From positions 372,001 through 436,000 of the forward strand of contig JASSUJ010000001.1 of NCBI GenBank assembly GCA_031963405.1: a stretch of 64,000 nt of DNA. The letters run 5' to 3'. The translations under genes and the position numbers were made by a program. Shown one piece after another: positions 17,884-27,570 of the stretch. Origin of the DNA: JASSUD01 sp031963405. Its GTDB lineage: Bacteria; Pseudomonadota; Gammaproteobacteria; Burkholderiales; Burkholderiaceae. Under the pieces are notes generated by a model. That model ran no database searches and was not told where the DNA came from. It saw only the letters and a program-made list of their open reading frames with translations. Every line of letters starts with the position of its first letter. Within the stretch, counting starts at the first letter, position 1.

Positions 17884-19206
17884 TTACGCTATCACTAAGC
17901 TATTTAGGTGATGTCTTAAAGCATTGCCCTCAAATTGAGTCAAGCGATTGACTAGCTCGATGCGTTTTTGGTTTATTTTCTCCAGAAAATTTTCTGTGCT
18001 AGCGCTAGTAGGGCCATTGTTTGCGGAGGTAGAAATACCTCCGTGCCAGCTAGCAAATATATCGGAAGCGCTCATTTTTTCTAATATATCTCGCGCAGTT
18101 TTATTTTTCTGATTCTTCAACAGCGGATTAACACCTGTGTTAAGCAAAAAATTCACTACTGAAAAATGGCCTTGTTGAGCCACGAGATGCAGCAGAGTGT
18201 TCCCGTTTTCTGTGTTTTGCCAGTTCAAATCCAAGCCGGCTTTAATCAGGATTTTGATCTTATCTATATCAATTGCGGGCGCAGTTCTGTCAGTCGCTTT
18301 TTTCTTAATTATTTTATGCAGCAGGATAGATATCTTTTGATTTTCCCTATTTCTGGTGCTGATCGTTATGCCACCGTCCACAAGATTTTTGATTCTCGTC
18401 CAATCCCTTTCTTCTCCTGTCTCCGATGCCCACTGTTCAAATGCCCACTGTATTGGATGAGGTGAGGCGGCAGCTGAAGCATGCTCATTTATTACATTAC
18501 CCAACCCACTTTTAAGCACAAGCTCTACTGCTTTGGCATTATCTTTAGCACTCGTTTTTAAAGTATTAATTTGAGTACTATTTTTTAAATATCTGATTAA
18601 GCCTGCGCCGTTCTCAAATATATCAACTGGGATTTGTTCAATGCTCGCTATATCAATCTCATGCGCTTGCGCAAAAAACGCAGGCATATTTTTCCAAATA
18701 AAATAAGCTTTGGGCTCGCAAAAAGGAGCGCTGGAAACATGGGTAGATCCTTTCCAGACAAATGGCCCCCCAATCTTTCGCAAAGTCTCTGGATTTATAT
18801 AATTCTTTTTTGTAAAAGCCAAAATCAGCAGTTTCATCGCCTCAAAAAGACTGCGTTTGCTGCTCGCTTGCTTATCCATATTGCTGATAAATATTGCAAG
18901 TGTATTTCGAGCTTCATACTCGTCACACGTGAGATCTCGGCGCTGAGACTCTGCATTAAGCGATACTTTAAATTTCTCAGAATTTAAAAAATCTTCTGCC
19001 TCTGCTTCGGTCTCAATTTTAAGACCTTCAAACAAAGCACACAGTTCCAACCAAAACGGCATAGACGATAAGCCCGACGCTTGATTAACTTGGCCGGGCA
19101 TAGGGCTATCAAGTAGTGTAAGGGCATATTGCGCCGATTGAGCAGAGACCATAGTTGGCGCAGTAAGCGTCGCTCTAACGTTAATCGGAGTAAGGTTTAT
19201 TGGCAT
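17884..19206 (-). CDS. Ankyrin-repeat protein A
   Basis: 440 residues from ATG 19206 (GAGAG about eight bases upstream; a TTG at 19221 is the longer alternative). Two recognisable ankyrin repeats lie near residues 305-385 (NGNTLLHLVAQQGHFSVVNF, then GVNPLLKNQKNKTARDIL), with degenerate ones before them. The N-terminal 270 residues have no recognised domain. No signal peptide. Ankyrin proteins in host-associated bacteria are often secreted effectors that bind host proteins, an inference here. The gene sits between two near-identical palindromes on a stretch of otherwise core genes, and its composition is AT-richer than comEC next door, suggesting acquisition. Confidence 0.8.
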   Translation of the reverse strand: MPINLTPINVRATLTAPTMVSAQSAQYALTLLDSPMPGQVNQASGLSSMPFWLELCALFEGLKIETEAEAEDFLNSEKFKVSLNAESQRRDLTCDEYEARNTLAIFISNMDKQASSKRSLFEAMKLLILAFTKKNYINPETLRKIGGPFVWKGSTHVSSAPFCEPKAYFIWKNMPAFFAQAHEIDIASIEQIPVDIFENGAGLIRYLKNSTQINTLKTSAKDNAKAVELVLKSGLGNVINEHASAAASPHPIQWAFEQWASETGEERDWTRIKNLVDGGITISTRNRENQKISILLHKIIKKKATDRTAPAIDIDKIKILIKAGLDLNWQNTENGNTLLHLVAQQGHFSVVNFLLNTGVNPLLKNQKNKTARDILEKMSASDIFASWHGGISTSANNGPTSASTENFLEKINQKRIELVNRLTQFEGNALRHHLNSLVIA

Positions 19207-19271
19207 CAGAATAGCTCTCAAAAAGTGGGCTTGCTAAAAGAAAGCTATTTTTATCATTAAATGATTTATTT

Positions 19272-19377
19272 AGGGAACCTCTGCATAACCTCCATAGCAA
19301 GGAATGCCTTTGCTGCCAGTACAATCAGTACGGCAAGGAGGCATGACGCCGCTATGGGGGTTATGCAGAGGTTCCTT
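19272..19377. repeat. Intact 106-bp palindromic element, right flank of ankyrin gene
   Basis: Same design as 17773-17876 with only a handful of differences: arm AGGGAACCTCTGCATAACCT and GGTTATGCAGAGGTTCCT, core TTTGCTGCCAGTAC-aatca-GTACGGCAAGGAGGCAT. Same relative orientation as the left copy. Confidence 0.9.
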
Positions 19378-19437
19378 AGTCACTTAAAAGCTAAGCAAAC
19401 AAAATAAGAGAGAGAGCCTCAAAGGCTTTATTTTTCT

Positions 19438-22029
19438 TCATCTCCCCATCCAATAACGCTGCCGCGCTTGGCGATAGCGCTTGGTAATAAGTTCTGCCTT
19501 TTGCGTCTCAAAGCTGATTGCACCGTCACGGTCGCTTCGATGCAGTATTATGCCATGTGCTTCATAACGTGCTAACACGAGCGGGTGAGGATGGTTAAAG
19601 CGGTTGCGATAACCAACCTGAAACACTGCCTCACGTGGCGCAACAGCATCCAGAAAAAGCTCTGTTGATGAGGTCTTACTGCCGTGGTGCGGAGCAATTA
19701 ATAGCGTTGCACGCAGTAGAGATGGATTGCGCTTAATTAACGCACGCTCTTCAGGCGCTTCAATATCTCCCGTCAAAAGTACAGCATGCTGGCCGTTCTC
19801 AATCCGTAAAACGCAACTACCTGCGTTGCGTACCCCGCGTAGCTGTGGTGCATCGGGCCATAGCATGGTGAATTTAATGCCATCCCATACCCAACTTTCG
19901 CCTGCCTGACAGCGTGTTGTATCGCTTGTGGCCTGAGCTATATGCCATAGGGGATGATGGCTAGGTAGTGAGGCGCGTAGTCGCGCAATAGGCATGGCAG
20001 AGGCTATTGTTTGTGCCCCTCCTTCATGATCACTATCAGCATGGCTAACGACGAGTGCATCGAGCCGTTTAATGCCCGCTGAGCGCAAATAAGGCAGCAC
20101 AATGCGCTGTCCCGCATCCGTCGCGGCATCATAGCTTGGGCCAGTGTCAAATAGCAGACGATGATGGGCCGTTTCAACCAAAGCGGAGGCGCCCTGCCCA
20201 ACGTCTAGTACAGTGAGGCGAAATTCCCCAGCTGCGGGGGCACGCCGCGCTGGCAATAGGAGCGGTAAAAATAGCAGCAAAGCTACCATGCGCCACTTCC
20301 ACCTACAGGGTGCCACCCAAAATGCCACACCTAGCATAGCTAAAGCTAACGCCCCAATAGTCGGCACTGGTAACGGCCATATGGCCCAAGTAGGCGCGGC
20401 TAGCTTGGCAAGCAATTCAGCCAATGGCGCAAAGCTTAAATGGGCCACCTTAAAGGCCCAAGCATCGAGCGGTGCTGGCAACACAATTCCTACTAGCACC
20501 AGCGGCGTCACCAAAAAACTCACCCACGGAATAGCAAAAGCATTCGCTATTGGGCTAATCAGCGAGACTTGTGCGAACCACAGAGCGGTGAGCGGCATGA
20601 GACCAAGTGTCACTGCCCCTTGAATTTGGGAAGCAGCGCGCAATATCTGAAGCAGTTTTTTACTACGCGTTTTAAGCCAATCACTTATGCCATTTGCAAC
20701 GCGAGCGAAAGTTAAGCGCTTAGCAGGAGTCTGCTTAAATAAGTGGGACTGATTTGAGAAATCCGGTGTAAGTGAGCAGACTGGGTTTTGTTTAAACTGC
20801 CTCATCTGAGTGTGGGCCACGCTCAGAATAATCGCCACTGCACCAAATGAAAGCCAAAATCCAGCGGATAAAACCGCCCAAGGGTCGATCAACAGCACGA
20901 CAGCCAAAGCCCAGGCGAGCACAACTGAAGCACCTACCTCGCGTGCGCCCAAGCCCGCACCAACCGCTACGGTCAACATAATTAGTGCGCGTTGGGCAGG
21001 TACCCCTAACCCTGCTAACACTGCATAGGCAGCGCCTGCACTTAATCCCATTAGCGCAGCAATTCGAGGTGCAGCTAGCCATAATAGCGCACGCTTATTT
21101 ATCCATCCTACTTGGCGCCATAGGCACCCCGCCAGCGCTGCAGCAAAGCCTGCGACTAAAGAAATATGCAAACCAGAAATCGCGACTAAATGGTTTGTGC
21201 CAGTGCGTGTAAAAAGTTGCCAATCCTGCGCTGAGATACCCGCTTGCCAACCCATCGCAAGCGCTGTAATAACGCCTGCATGTGGCGCTTGCGGTAAGGC
21301 TTCTGCAATACGCTGACGCAATGTGGCACGCCAGCGCTGCACCGTGAGCGCTAAGCCATTGGCACACCCTAGCCAGCTTGGCGCTGGTTGTGCTCGCACA
21401 TAGCCTGTAGCGCGCAGATTACGAGCCAGCATGGACGCCTCAAAGTCAGTGCCATATTCATTTGCATAACCATGCACCCGTGTTAAGCGCACTGTCAAAG
21501 CCCAGCGTTCGCCTATTTGCAAAGGCGGCACAGGTGCGTTGGGCTGGGCATACCAATTTAATTGTATGAGTCGTGGAAAAAGAGAGGGTTGATTGGCGCT
21601 TTTTTCGATAGCAAAAACAAAACTTGTAACGCGCCCTCGAACTGCGGGCAGCCCCACTATTACACCAGTGACTTGAATATCACGCCGTTCAAGCCCAACC
21701 GGCAAGCTATACGCAAGTCGTGCGGTAGCGCGCCACGCAGCGAAGCTATAGCCCAGCGCGAGCGCGGCTAAGAAAACCAGACCTAAGGTGCTCAGCTCAA
21801 GCAGGTACCATTTTGTCGCCTGCTGCGCTAATTGAGGCATGCGGTAATGCAGGCAGCTGTATAGCGTATTCCGTTTTCTTTGGAGAGCAAAGGCGGCGCT
21901 GCCGCCTAGGCAGGCGAACACCAGCCAAGCTGCTAACATATTTGAGCTCAGCAAGACAGCGCTTTGCTGCCACCACCACACGCCAAGCGCAAAGCCACAT
22001 AAGAGTACCCTCACCTCTGCCTCGCTCAA
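19438..22029 (-). CDS. comEC: ComEC/Rec2-family DNA uptake channel
   Basis: Inner-membrane channel that carries transforming single-stranded DNA into the cytoplasm. 863 residues. N-terminal membrane and OB-like region, a central competence domain (TGTNHLVAISGLHISLVAGF and further helices) and a C-terminal metallo-beta-lactamase domain (LTVLDVGQGASALV, SHADSDHEGG, APHHGSKTSS). The start is uncertain: the TTG at 22029 or a GTG five codons later. The frame is intact, which is notable in a presumed endosymbiont. In related genomes it lies directly next to tatD, as here. Confidence 0.93.
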   Translation of the reverse strand: MSEAEVRVLLCGFALGVWWWQQSAVLLSSNMLAAWLVFACLGGSAAFALQRKRNTLYSCLHYRMPQLAQQATKWYLLELSTLGLVFLAALALGYSFAAWRATARLAYSLPVGLERRDIQVTGVIVGLPAVRGRVTSFVFAIEKSANQPSLFPRLIQLNWYAQPNAPVPPLQIGERWALTVRLTRVHGYANEYGTDFEASMLARNLRATGYVRAQPAPSWLGCANGLALTVQRWRATLRQRIAEALPQAPHAGVITALAMGWQAGISAQDWQLFTRTGTNHLVAISGLHISLVAGFAAALAGCLWRQVGWINKRALLWLAAPRIAALMGLSAGAAYAVLAGLGVPAQRALIMLTVAVGAGLGAREVGASVVLAWALAVVLLIDPWAVLSAGFWLSFGAVAIILSVAHTQMRQFKQNPVCSLTPDFSNQSHLFKQTPAKRLTFARVANGISDWLKTRSKKLLQILRAASQIQGAVTLGLMPLTALWFAQVSLISPIANAFAIPWVSFLVTPLVLVGIVLPAPLDAWAFKVAHLSFAPLAELLAKLAAPTWAIWPLPVPTIGALALAMLGVAFWVAPCRWKWRMVALLLFLPLLLPARRAPAAGEFRLTVLDVGQGASALVETAHHRLLFDTGPSYDAATDAGQRIVLPYLRSAGIKRLDALVVSHADSDHEGGAQTIASAMPIARLRASLPSHHPLWHIAQATSDTTRCQAGESWVWDGIKFTMLWPDAPQLRGVRNAGSCVLRIENGQHAVLLTGDIEAPEERALIKRNPSLLRATLLIAPHHGSKTSSTELFLDAVAPREAVFQVGYRNRFNHPHPLVLARYEAHGIILHRSDRDGAISFETQKAELITKRYRQARQRYWMGR

Positions 22030-22151
22030 CGCTGCTGCTCGCTACGGCTTACGGCTAGCGCATCGCTAAATAACGGCTAAAAGCATAGCCCGATGTAGCT
22101 AGCTAGAACTCATTTATAAGACGCTTTGAACAAATTAGTTTGAAGACACTA

Positions 22152-22940
22152 TTATGCGTAGCTTAAGCTCAAACGGGGCAAGGCAATATGCGCGTTAGCC
22201 GTTGTGCAGAGGGATAGTTCTTCGCAGCTTATGCCGCGCAGCTCGGCTAAAGTTTGGGCAATGCGGGGTAATTCAGTTGGGGCGTTACGCTCTCGGTAGC
22301 GCCAGGCAGGCGGAAGGTCCGGTGCATCAGTTTCCAGCACGATAGCAGTGAGCGGTAACTGGATGGCTAAGCGCCGAATTTGTTGGGATCGTGTAAAAGT
22401 TAGCATGCCGCCAAAGCCTAGTTTCAGCCCTTGCGTAAGAAAGGCTTCAGCTTGTTGAAAGCTTCCATTAAACGCATGCGCAATGCCGCGCTTAATGCCA
22501 AAACGACGCAGCCCTTTTAATACCTGGTCCTGCGCACGACGCACATGGCACAGCACGGGTAAATCAAAGTCGCGAGCGATTTTTAATTGCTCTGCATAAA
22601 AAAACTGTTGCCGCTCTTGATCTGACTCAGCCATAAAATTATCCAGGCCAATCTCACCAATTCCCACCAAACGCGGATCATCAAGATTGGCTTGCACAGC
22701 CAAACGTAGTGCCTTAAGGTCATCTACCTGTGCGTCTGTTGTGAAAAGGGGATGAATCCCAAGCGTATACGCACCACCTGCTATCTGGCTGGCTAGTGAT
22801 TGCACTGCATCAAAACGGCTGCGTGTTACAGCAGGTATAACTATCCGCTCTACCCCTGCTCTCAACGCTGCGTGTGCTACTAGCTGACGGTCAGCCTCAA
22901 ATTCAGCTGCATCTAGATGGCAGTGTGTATCAATCCACAT
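22152..22940 (-). CDS. tatD: TatD-family metal-dependent hydrolase (YcfH-like)
   Basis: TIM-barrel deoxyribonuclease-like hydrolase, 262 residues from ATG 22940 (MWIDTHCHLDAAEF); a TTG three codons upstream is less likely. Metal ligands: HCH near residue 5, Glu in GIGEIGLD, His in LCHVRRAQ, His in IAHAFNG and Asp in LETDAPDLPP. The family acts in DNA or peptide quality control; the exact substrate is unknown. In Burkholderia it is followed by lolD; here an ankyrin gene separates them. Confidence 0.92.
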   Translation of the reverse strand: MWIDTHCHLDAAEFEADRQLVAHAALRAGVERIVIPAVTRSRFDAVQSLASQIAGGAYTLGIHPLFTTDAQVDDLKALRLAVQANLDDPRLVGIGEIGLDNFMAESDQERQQFFYAEQLKIARDFDLPVLCHVRRAQDQVLKGLRRFGIKRGIAHAFNGSFQQAEAFLTQGLKLGFGGMLTFTRSQQIRRLAIQLPLTAIVLETDAPDLPPAWRYRERNAPTELPRIAQTLAELRGISCEELSLCTTANAHIALPRLSLSYA

Positions 22941-23280
22941 CGTATTCAACTTTTAGTCGCAAAACTTTTTCTGTCTGATTTTTAATTAAGAAAACCATTA
23001 AAATATAATTAATTTATTGCATATCATATTTTATAAAAAATCTTAAGAAAGCACTGGACAAATCGCAAATAAGGAACGCTTTTTTACCCATCCACTAGCA
23101 TAAAAGGTAGAAAGGTGCGGCCGGCATGATGCTGCTTCGGTTTATTCGGCGTCCCTTAAAGCCTCGCTTTTAACTAAGAAAAATATTAAAAGAATAAGTA
23201 ACTTATCGCATATCAAATTTTATAAAAAATTTTTTATAACGAGGATGCTAGTATGCCGAAAAATTAATTAGAGGATTTTA
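22941..23280. other. tatD-ankyrin B intergenic region
   Basis: AT-rich divergent spacer of 340 bp. A direct repeat of about 40 bp occurs (AATAAGTAACTTATCGCATATC / AATTAATTTATTGCATATCAT, each followed by TTTATAAAAAAT). A palindromic-family fragment at 23100-23160 reads CGGCATGATGCTGC then TTTATTCGGCGTCCC. Confidence 0.5.
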
Positions 23281-25086
23281 ATGTCTTGCTCAATTTTATT
23301 CCCTTTATCTGGTCCATTTTATAGAGACACCTCGTTTAATTATTTAAGTGAGGAAAATCAAGATGTAGGTGGCGAACCGTTATCAACACTCCATAAAAAA
23401 AATAATTCCACGCTTTTAAGTCTTCTGCCTTCGTCGTTTACATTCGAAGCAGAAAAAGGTCTTACTGTTTCAATGGAATCTCTTCATACCATTGAAGCGT
23501 GCATATGTTCCTCAGAGGCAGACTTTAGAGAGATTAAGCAAGATAGCTGCGGACGCACACTTTTGCATCAATTGGTCCTCACTCTTGATGAGCCAGTTGG
23601 ACGGTATTATAAAGGCAGAAAAAAAATAAGAGACTTGGAGTTAATGGATATAAATCAGATTAGCTCAAGCTATATCAATCAAGTTACAGGATTGCCCACG
23701 CCCAGGCTTAGTGAAAAACTTATCAATAAAATTATAAAAAATTATAGGTATCTTATAAAAAAAGACCTCAGAAAGCAGGTCAAATCCATCAAGGATGCCA
23801 GCTCAGAGTACAGAAATTTAAACAGCGAAGAATTAAAATCTTCTGCAAAAAATATGATTAATATTTTTTACAACTCAATTAAAATACAAGTTTCAAATTT
23901 TAATATCGTACATTTTAATAAAAATAATATTATTTATCGTGGCCCTATAATTTTCCCTAAGACAGGGCCTGAGAAAGCAGTGAAAGAAATCTCTGAGTAT
24001 CTTGCAGATAGGGAGTTAGCGGCCGACCTTTACAACTTTGCAAAAGAATTAACTATATTTGACAAAATTATCCTTGGCTTGATCGTAAGAGGTGTAAATA
24101 TCAACGCATCCACTACGACAACTAAAGAAACAGCGCTGCATCTCGCAGTACAACAGCAAAATTGCTTTTTACTCGTTCTCGCCCTGCTTAAGCATGGTGC
24201 TAATCCTAATTTACTCGATAAATCTTCTGAAACAGCGCTACATCTCGTTATCCAAGCTGAAGACGCTCTCTCAATCCTGCCCATTCTGCTCGAATATGGC
24301 GCTAATCCTAATGTACCCAATAAATTTTTTGAAACAGCGTTACATCTCGCGGTCAAAACTAAACATGCTCTCTCAATCGTACCCATGCTGCTCGAGTATG
24401 GGGCAAAAATTGATATCCGTGATCAACACTTAGAAACAGCGCTGCACCGTGCCGTCAATAACAAAAATGCTGCCTCAATTTTGACTCTTCTACTCAATGC
24501 TGGTGCTGATCCTGATGCGCCTAATGAGCGTCAGGAAACTGCGTTGCATCTCGCTCTCAAAACCGAAAATGCTTTCTCAACCGTACTCACTCTGCTTGAT
24601 TATGGTGCTGATTCTAATGCGTCTAACGAGCATCTGGAAACAGCATTACACCTTGCTACTCAATCCAAAAACGCTAGCTTAATCGCACCCATTCTGCTTC
24701 AGTACGGCGCGGACCCTACTTTATGCAATAAAGATGGACAAACAGCAATAGATATTGCCCATAACAATGGTGACTATGATCTCGTTAACCTTTTAAAGCT
24801 GGGGCGACCTTCAAAAAAACCTTTAACAACAAAGTTAACACCTCCTACAAATGGCAGGATCCACTTAGGAACGGCAGCTGCAGTTCAAGGAACTGATGCG
24901 ATTTTAGTCAAGCAAGGAAAAAGGATGCCATCAGAACCAGCGCGCTCTGCGGTAGAAACGCTTCAGCAAACTTTAAGCAGCCCTCCGATTTCTCAACAGA
25001 GTGATTTCAGTCGTTTTATACAGCCGATTAACGGGTTTCTAAAAACTGCGCTTAAAGTACGCCTAGAGCTAACAAACATTGCTTAA
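23281..25086 (+). CDS. Ankyrin-repeat protein B with six exact-length 34-residue repeats
   Basis: 601 residues; AGAGGA six bases before ATG 23281. Residues 1-270 are an AT-rich, Lys/Asn/Ile-rich region without a recognised domain. Residues 283-486 are six consecutive repeats of exactly 34 residues, each opening ETALHL or close, and each carrying a LLxxGA turn; a capping seventh repeat (QTAIDIAHNNGDYDLV) follows. The uniform 102-nt period and strong similarity among units suggest recent expansion. The C-terminal 100 residues are probably disordered. No signal peptide; effector role is an inference. Inserted between tatD and lolD, which are adjacent in relatives. Confidence 0.88.
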   Translation: MSCSILFPLSGPFYRDTSFNYLSEENQDVGGEPLSTLHKKNNSTLLSLLPSSFTFEAEKGLTVSMESLHTIEACICSSEADFREIKQDSCGRTLLHQLVLTLDEPVGRYYKGRKKIRDLELMDINQISSSYINQVTGLPTPRLSEKLINKIIKNYRYLIKKDLRKQVKSIKDASSEYRNLNSEELKSSAKNMINIFYNSIKIQVSNFNIVHFNKNNIIYRGPIIFPKTGPEKAVKEISEYLADRELAADLYNFAKELTIFDKIILGLIVRGVNINASTTTTKETALHLAVQQQNCFLLVLALLKHGANPNLLDKSSETALHLVIQAEDALSILPILLEYGANPNVPNKFFETALHLAVKTKHALSIVPMLLEYGAKIDIRDQHLETALHRAVNNKNAASILTLLLNAGADPDAPNERQETALHLALKTENAFSTVLTLLDYGADSNASNEHLETALHLATQSKNASLIAPILLQYGADPTLCNKDGQTAIDIAHNNGDYDLVNLLKLGRPSKKPLTTKLTPPTNGRIHLGTAAAVQGTDAILVKQGKRMPSEPARSAVETLQQTLSSPPISQQSDFSRFIQPINGFLKTALKVRLELTNIA

Positions 25087-25180
25087 ATTTAGCTCAAACT
25101 ATTTACGCCATATAGCGTTTAGCTGACTGATTGAGCATACGCGAGTGGGTTATGGTGTGTTTTATGATGGTGTGACTATA

Positions 25181-25225
25181 GAACCTCTGCATGACTCCGC
25201 TAAGAGACATGCAGAAATTCCTTAG
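25181..25225. repeat. Internally deleted palindromic element
   Basis: GAACCTCTGCATGACTCCGC then GACATGCAGAAATTCCTTAG: both outer arms of the GGAACCTCTGCAT family with the core removed. Confidence 0.65.
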
Positions 25226-25319
25226 ATTACTTAAAAATGAATTAACTATTTACTGGAAAGGGTCTATATAAATTGGCTGGTAGTAACAACATTCTATGCA
25301 GGTCGTAATGGAACGATGT

Positions 25320-26027
25320 TTACTCAATTAGCTTTCCATTTTCCAGTTTCAGCACGCGGTCGCAACGTGCGGCAAGCTCAATGTCGTGCGTGACAATCAC
25401 GAAGCTGGTTTGCATAGTTTGCGATAAATCTAGCACTTGCTTAAAGACTGTTTCAGCTACAGCTCGATCGAGATTACCGGTTGGCTCATCAGCCAACACA
25501 CAGGCTGGGTTGGTCACTAGCGCACGCGCGAGCGCAACGCGTTGACGCTCGCCACCCGATAGCTCGCCCGGACGATGCTCAGCGCGTTGACCCAACGCCA
25601 TTTTTTTTAGCATCACAAGCGCGTCTTCACGTGCCTTAGCCACGCTCACGCCACGAATGCGCAATGGCATGGCCACGTTATCCAAGGCGCTAAATTCGGG
25701 CAGCAAATGATGAAATTGATAGACAAAGCCAAGCGCGCGGTTACGTAAATTAGACTTAGCCCTCTCGCCAAGTTCACTAAATGCTTGACCAAGCAGCGTT
25801 ACCTTACCTGCACTTGGTTCATCCAAACCGCCAAGCAAATGTAATAAGGTACTTTTGCCAGAGCCAGAGGTACCCACAATTGCGACTTTTTCACCCGCCG
25901 CTACGCGCAGTTGCACATCACACAATACCTCTACTTGCAGGTGAGCCTGACTAAAAGTTTTTTTTAGGTGAAAAGCTTCGAGCACGCTTGAGCTAGCGTC
26001 TTGCATGGGATGAGTTAGGTTATTCAT
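25320..26027 (-). CDS. lolD: Lipoprotein-releasing ABC transporter ATPase LolD
   Basis: Powers release of outer-membrane lipoproteins from the inner membrane to LolA. The frame runs 65 codons further upstream, but ATG 26027 (MNNLTHPMQDASS) overlaps the lolC stop by eight bases and gives the family length of 235. Walker A GTSGSGKST, signature LSGGERQRVALARAL, Walker B VLADEPTGNLD, the LolD loop FVYQFHHLLPEF and switch His in VTHDIELA are intact. Confidence 0.96.
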   Translation of the reverse strand: MNNLTHPMQDASSSVLEAFHLKKTFSQAHLQVEVLCDVQLRVAAGEKVAIVGTSGSGKSTLLHLLGGLDEPSAGKVTLLGQAFSELGERAKSNLRNRALGFVYQFHHLLPEFSALDNVAMPLRIRGVSVAKAREDALVMLKKMALGQRAEHRPGELSGGERQRVALARALVTNPACVLADEPTGNLDRAVAETVFKQVLDLSQTMQTSFVIVTHDIELAARCDRVLKLENGKLIE

Positions 26028-27279
26028 AGCGCAGTGCCTCCGCTGGTCGCACGCGCGCGGCACGCCAGCTTGGATAAAAAGTAGCCAACACTGACAAAAT
26101 AAACGCCATGGAGCCAATGCGCAGCACATCGCTAGCTTCCAGTTTAGATGGCAATTCACTAATGAAATACACACTCGAAGGCAGGAATTGCCAACCGAAC
26201 ACATACTCAATAAATGGCACAACAGTTGGGATGCTGGCTGAAATAACGCAGCCTAGCGTCACGCCCAGCAAGGTTCCCGCTAAACCAATGGTCATGCCTT
26301 GCACCATAAAAATTTGCATAATTGAACTAGGCTGAGCGCCAAGCGTGCGCAGAATGGCAATATCGGCTTGTTTATCAGTGACTGTCATCACCAGCGAAGA
26401 AACCAAATTAAAAGCGGCTACTGCAATAATTAAAGTGAGAATAATAAACATCATGCGCTTCTCAATTTGCACCGCTGAAAACCAAGTTTGATTCTGCTTG
26501 GTCCAATCAACTAATTCCAAATCACCCGATAACGAATGTGCCAATTCCAGTGCAACAGAAGGCGCGCGGTGCATGTCTTCAAGGCGTAAGCGCACGCCAG
26601 TTGGTGCACTTAAACGTAAAAATGTTTGCGCATCAGCCATATTCAACAAGGCCAGCGCGCTATCGAAAGTGTAGTGTCCAGATCTAAAAATCCCGACTAC
26701 TGTAAATTGCTTCAAGCGCGGCAACAAGCCCGCCGGGGTAACCGTTCCTTGAGGTGCAACTAACATCACTTTGTCACCTAAACCCACATGCAGATTAAGG
26801 GCTAAATCAGCCCCCAGCACCACACCAAATCTCCCCGGCTTTAGATTGCTTAGGCTGCCTTTGTGCATCTGAGTACTCAAACTAGAAACATGAGGCTCAA
26901 GAGCTGGCTCAATCCCGCGTACAAGCACACCGTTAACTGAATTGCGATTCGTTAGCAAAGCCTGAGCTTCGATATAAGGAGCCGCCGCGACCACTTGCGG
27001 ATGGCGTAACGCTTCATCAGCAGTACGCCGCCACTCAGGCATTACATGCGTCGGCGAAAAAATCTCAATGTGGGCAAGCACCGACAACATCCGATCACGT
27101 ACTTCATGCTGAAAGCCATTCATTACAGAGAGCACCACAATTAACGCGGCTACGCCAAGGGCAATACCCAGCATCGAAATTAATGAGATAAAGGAAATAA
27201 AACCATTACCTGTTGTGCGTTTACTCGCGCGCGTATAACGCCAACCAATTTGCCATTCGTAAGGAAGTTTCAACGTCAT
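26020..27279 (-). CDS. lolC: Lipoprotein-releasing ABC transporter permease LolC/E
   Basis: Inner-membrane permease, 419 residues: one N-terminal helix (about 27-50), a large periplasmic MacB-like domain, three C-terminal helices (about 270-400). N-terminal motif PYEWQIGWRYTRAS is typical. Only one permease accompanies lolD, as in Burkholderiales, where a single LolC/E-like protein (LolF type) probably forms a homodimer. It overlaps lolD, so the two are translationally coupled. Many lipoproteins in this window (bamC, nlpD, the two small ones) depend on this system. Confidence 0.94.
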   Translation of the reverse strand: MTLKLPYEWQIGWRYTRASKRTTGNGFISFISLISMLGIALGVAALIVVLSVMNGFQHEVRDRMLSVLAHIEIFSPTHVMPEWRRTADEALRHPQVVAAAPYIEAQALLTNRNSVNGVLVRGIEPALEPHVSSLSTQMHKGSLSNLKPGRFGVVLGADLALNLHVGLGDKVMLVAPQGTVTPAGLLPRLKQFTVVGIFRSGHYTFDSALALLNMADAQTFLRLSAPTGVRLRLEDMHRAPSVALELAHSLSGDLELVDWTKQNQTWFSAVQIEKRMMFIILTLIIAVAAFNLVSSLVMTVTDKQADIAILRTLGAQPSSIMQIFMVQGMTIGLAGTLLGVTLGCVISASIPTVVPFIEYVFGWQFLPSSVYFISELPSKLEASDVLRIGSMAFILSVLATFYPSWRAARVRPAEALRYE

Positions 27280-27389
27280 TCCTTAATGAGAAAAAAATAG
27301 AAAACTAACATCAAACCCTCAAGCGCAGCCATACAGCACCATCTTAAAAAATAAAACACCAAATAAATCGCAAACAAAAAAACACTACT

Positions 27390-27528
27390 GGCCGCGAGTA
27401 AGGAATGCCTTTGCCAGTACGGCAAGGAGACATGATGCCACTCTCTGCCTACTCAACACACCATGAGAAGTGTTCAATAAGCCGCGAGCAAGGAGGTATG
27501 ACGCCGCTCCCGGCTTATTGAACACTTC
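27390..27528. repeat. Palindromic-family copy with GAAGTGTTCAATAAGCCG arms
   Basis: The right part has perfect 18-nt arms, 27467-27484 and 27511-27528, around a 26-nt loop holding the family core half GCAAGGAGGTATGACGCCGC. The left part (27390-27440) repeats the core: AAGGAATGCCTTTGCCAGTA, CGGCAAGGAGACATGATGCC. This is a third type of outer arm on the same core. Confidence 0.8.
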
Positions 27529-27570
27529 CAAAAATATTAAGTTGTGCAGTCTGCCATACAATACACAGCT

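Noticed and set aside
23281..25086. The regular 102-nt repeat considered as a CRISPR array or minisatellite
   Set aside because: Units are contiguous, coding, diverged in a codon-respecting way and translate to ankyrin repeats; there are no spacers.
26028..26222. Longer lolD start adding 65 residues
   Set aside because: The extra residues are the other frame of lolC, Cys-rich and unlike LolD; ATG 26027 with an eight-base overlap gives the normal length.
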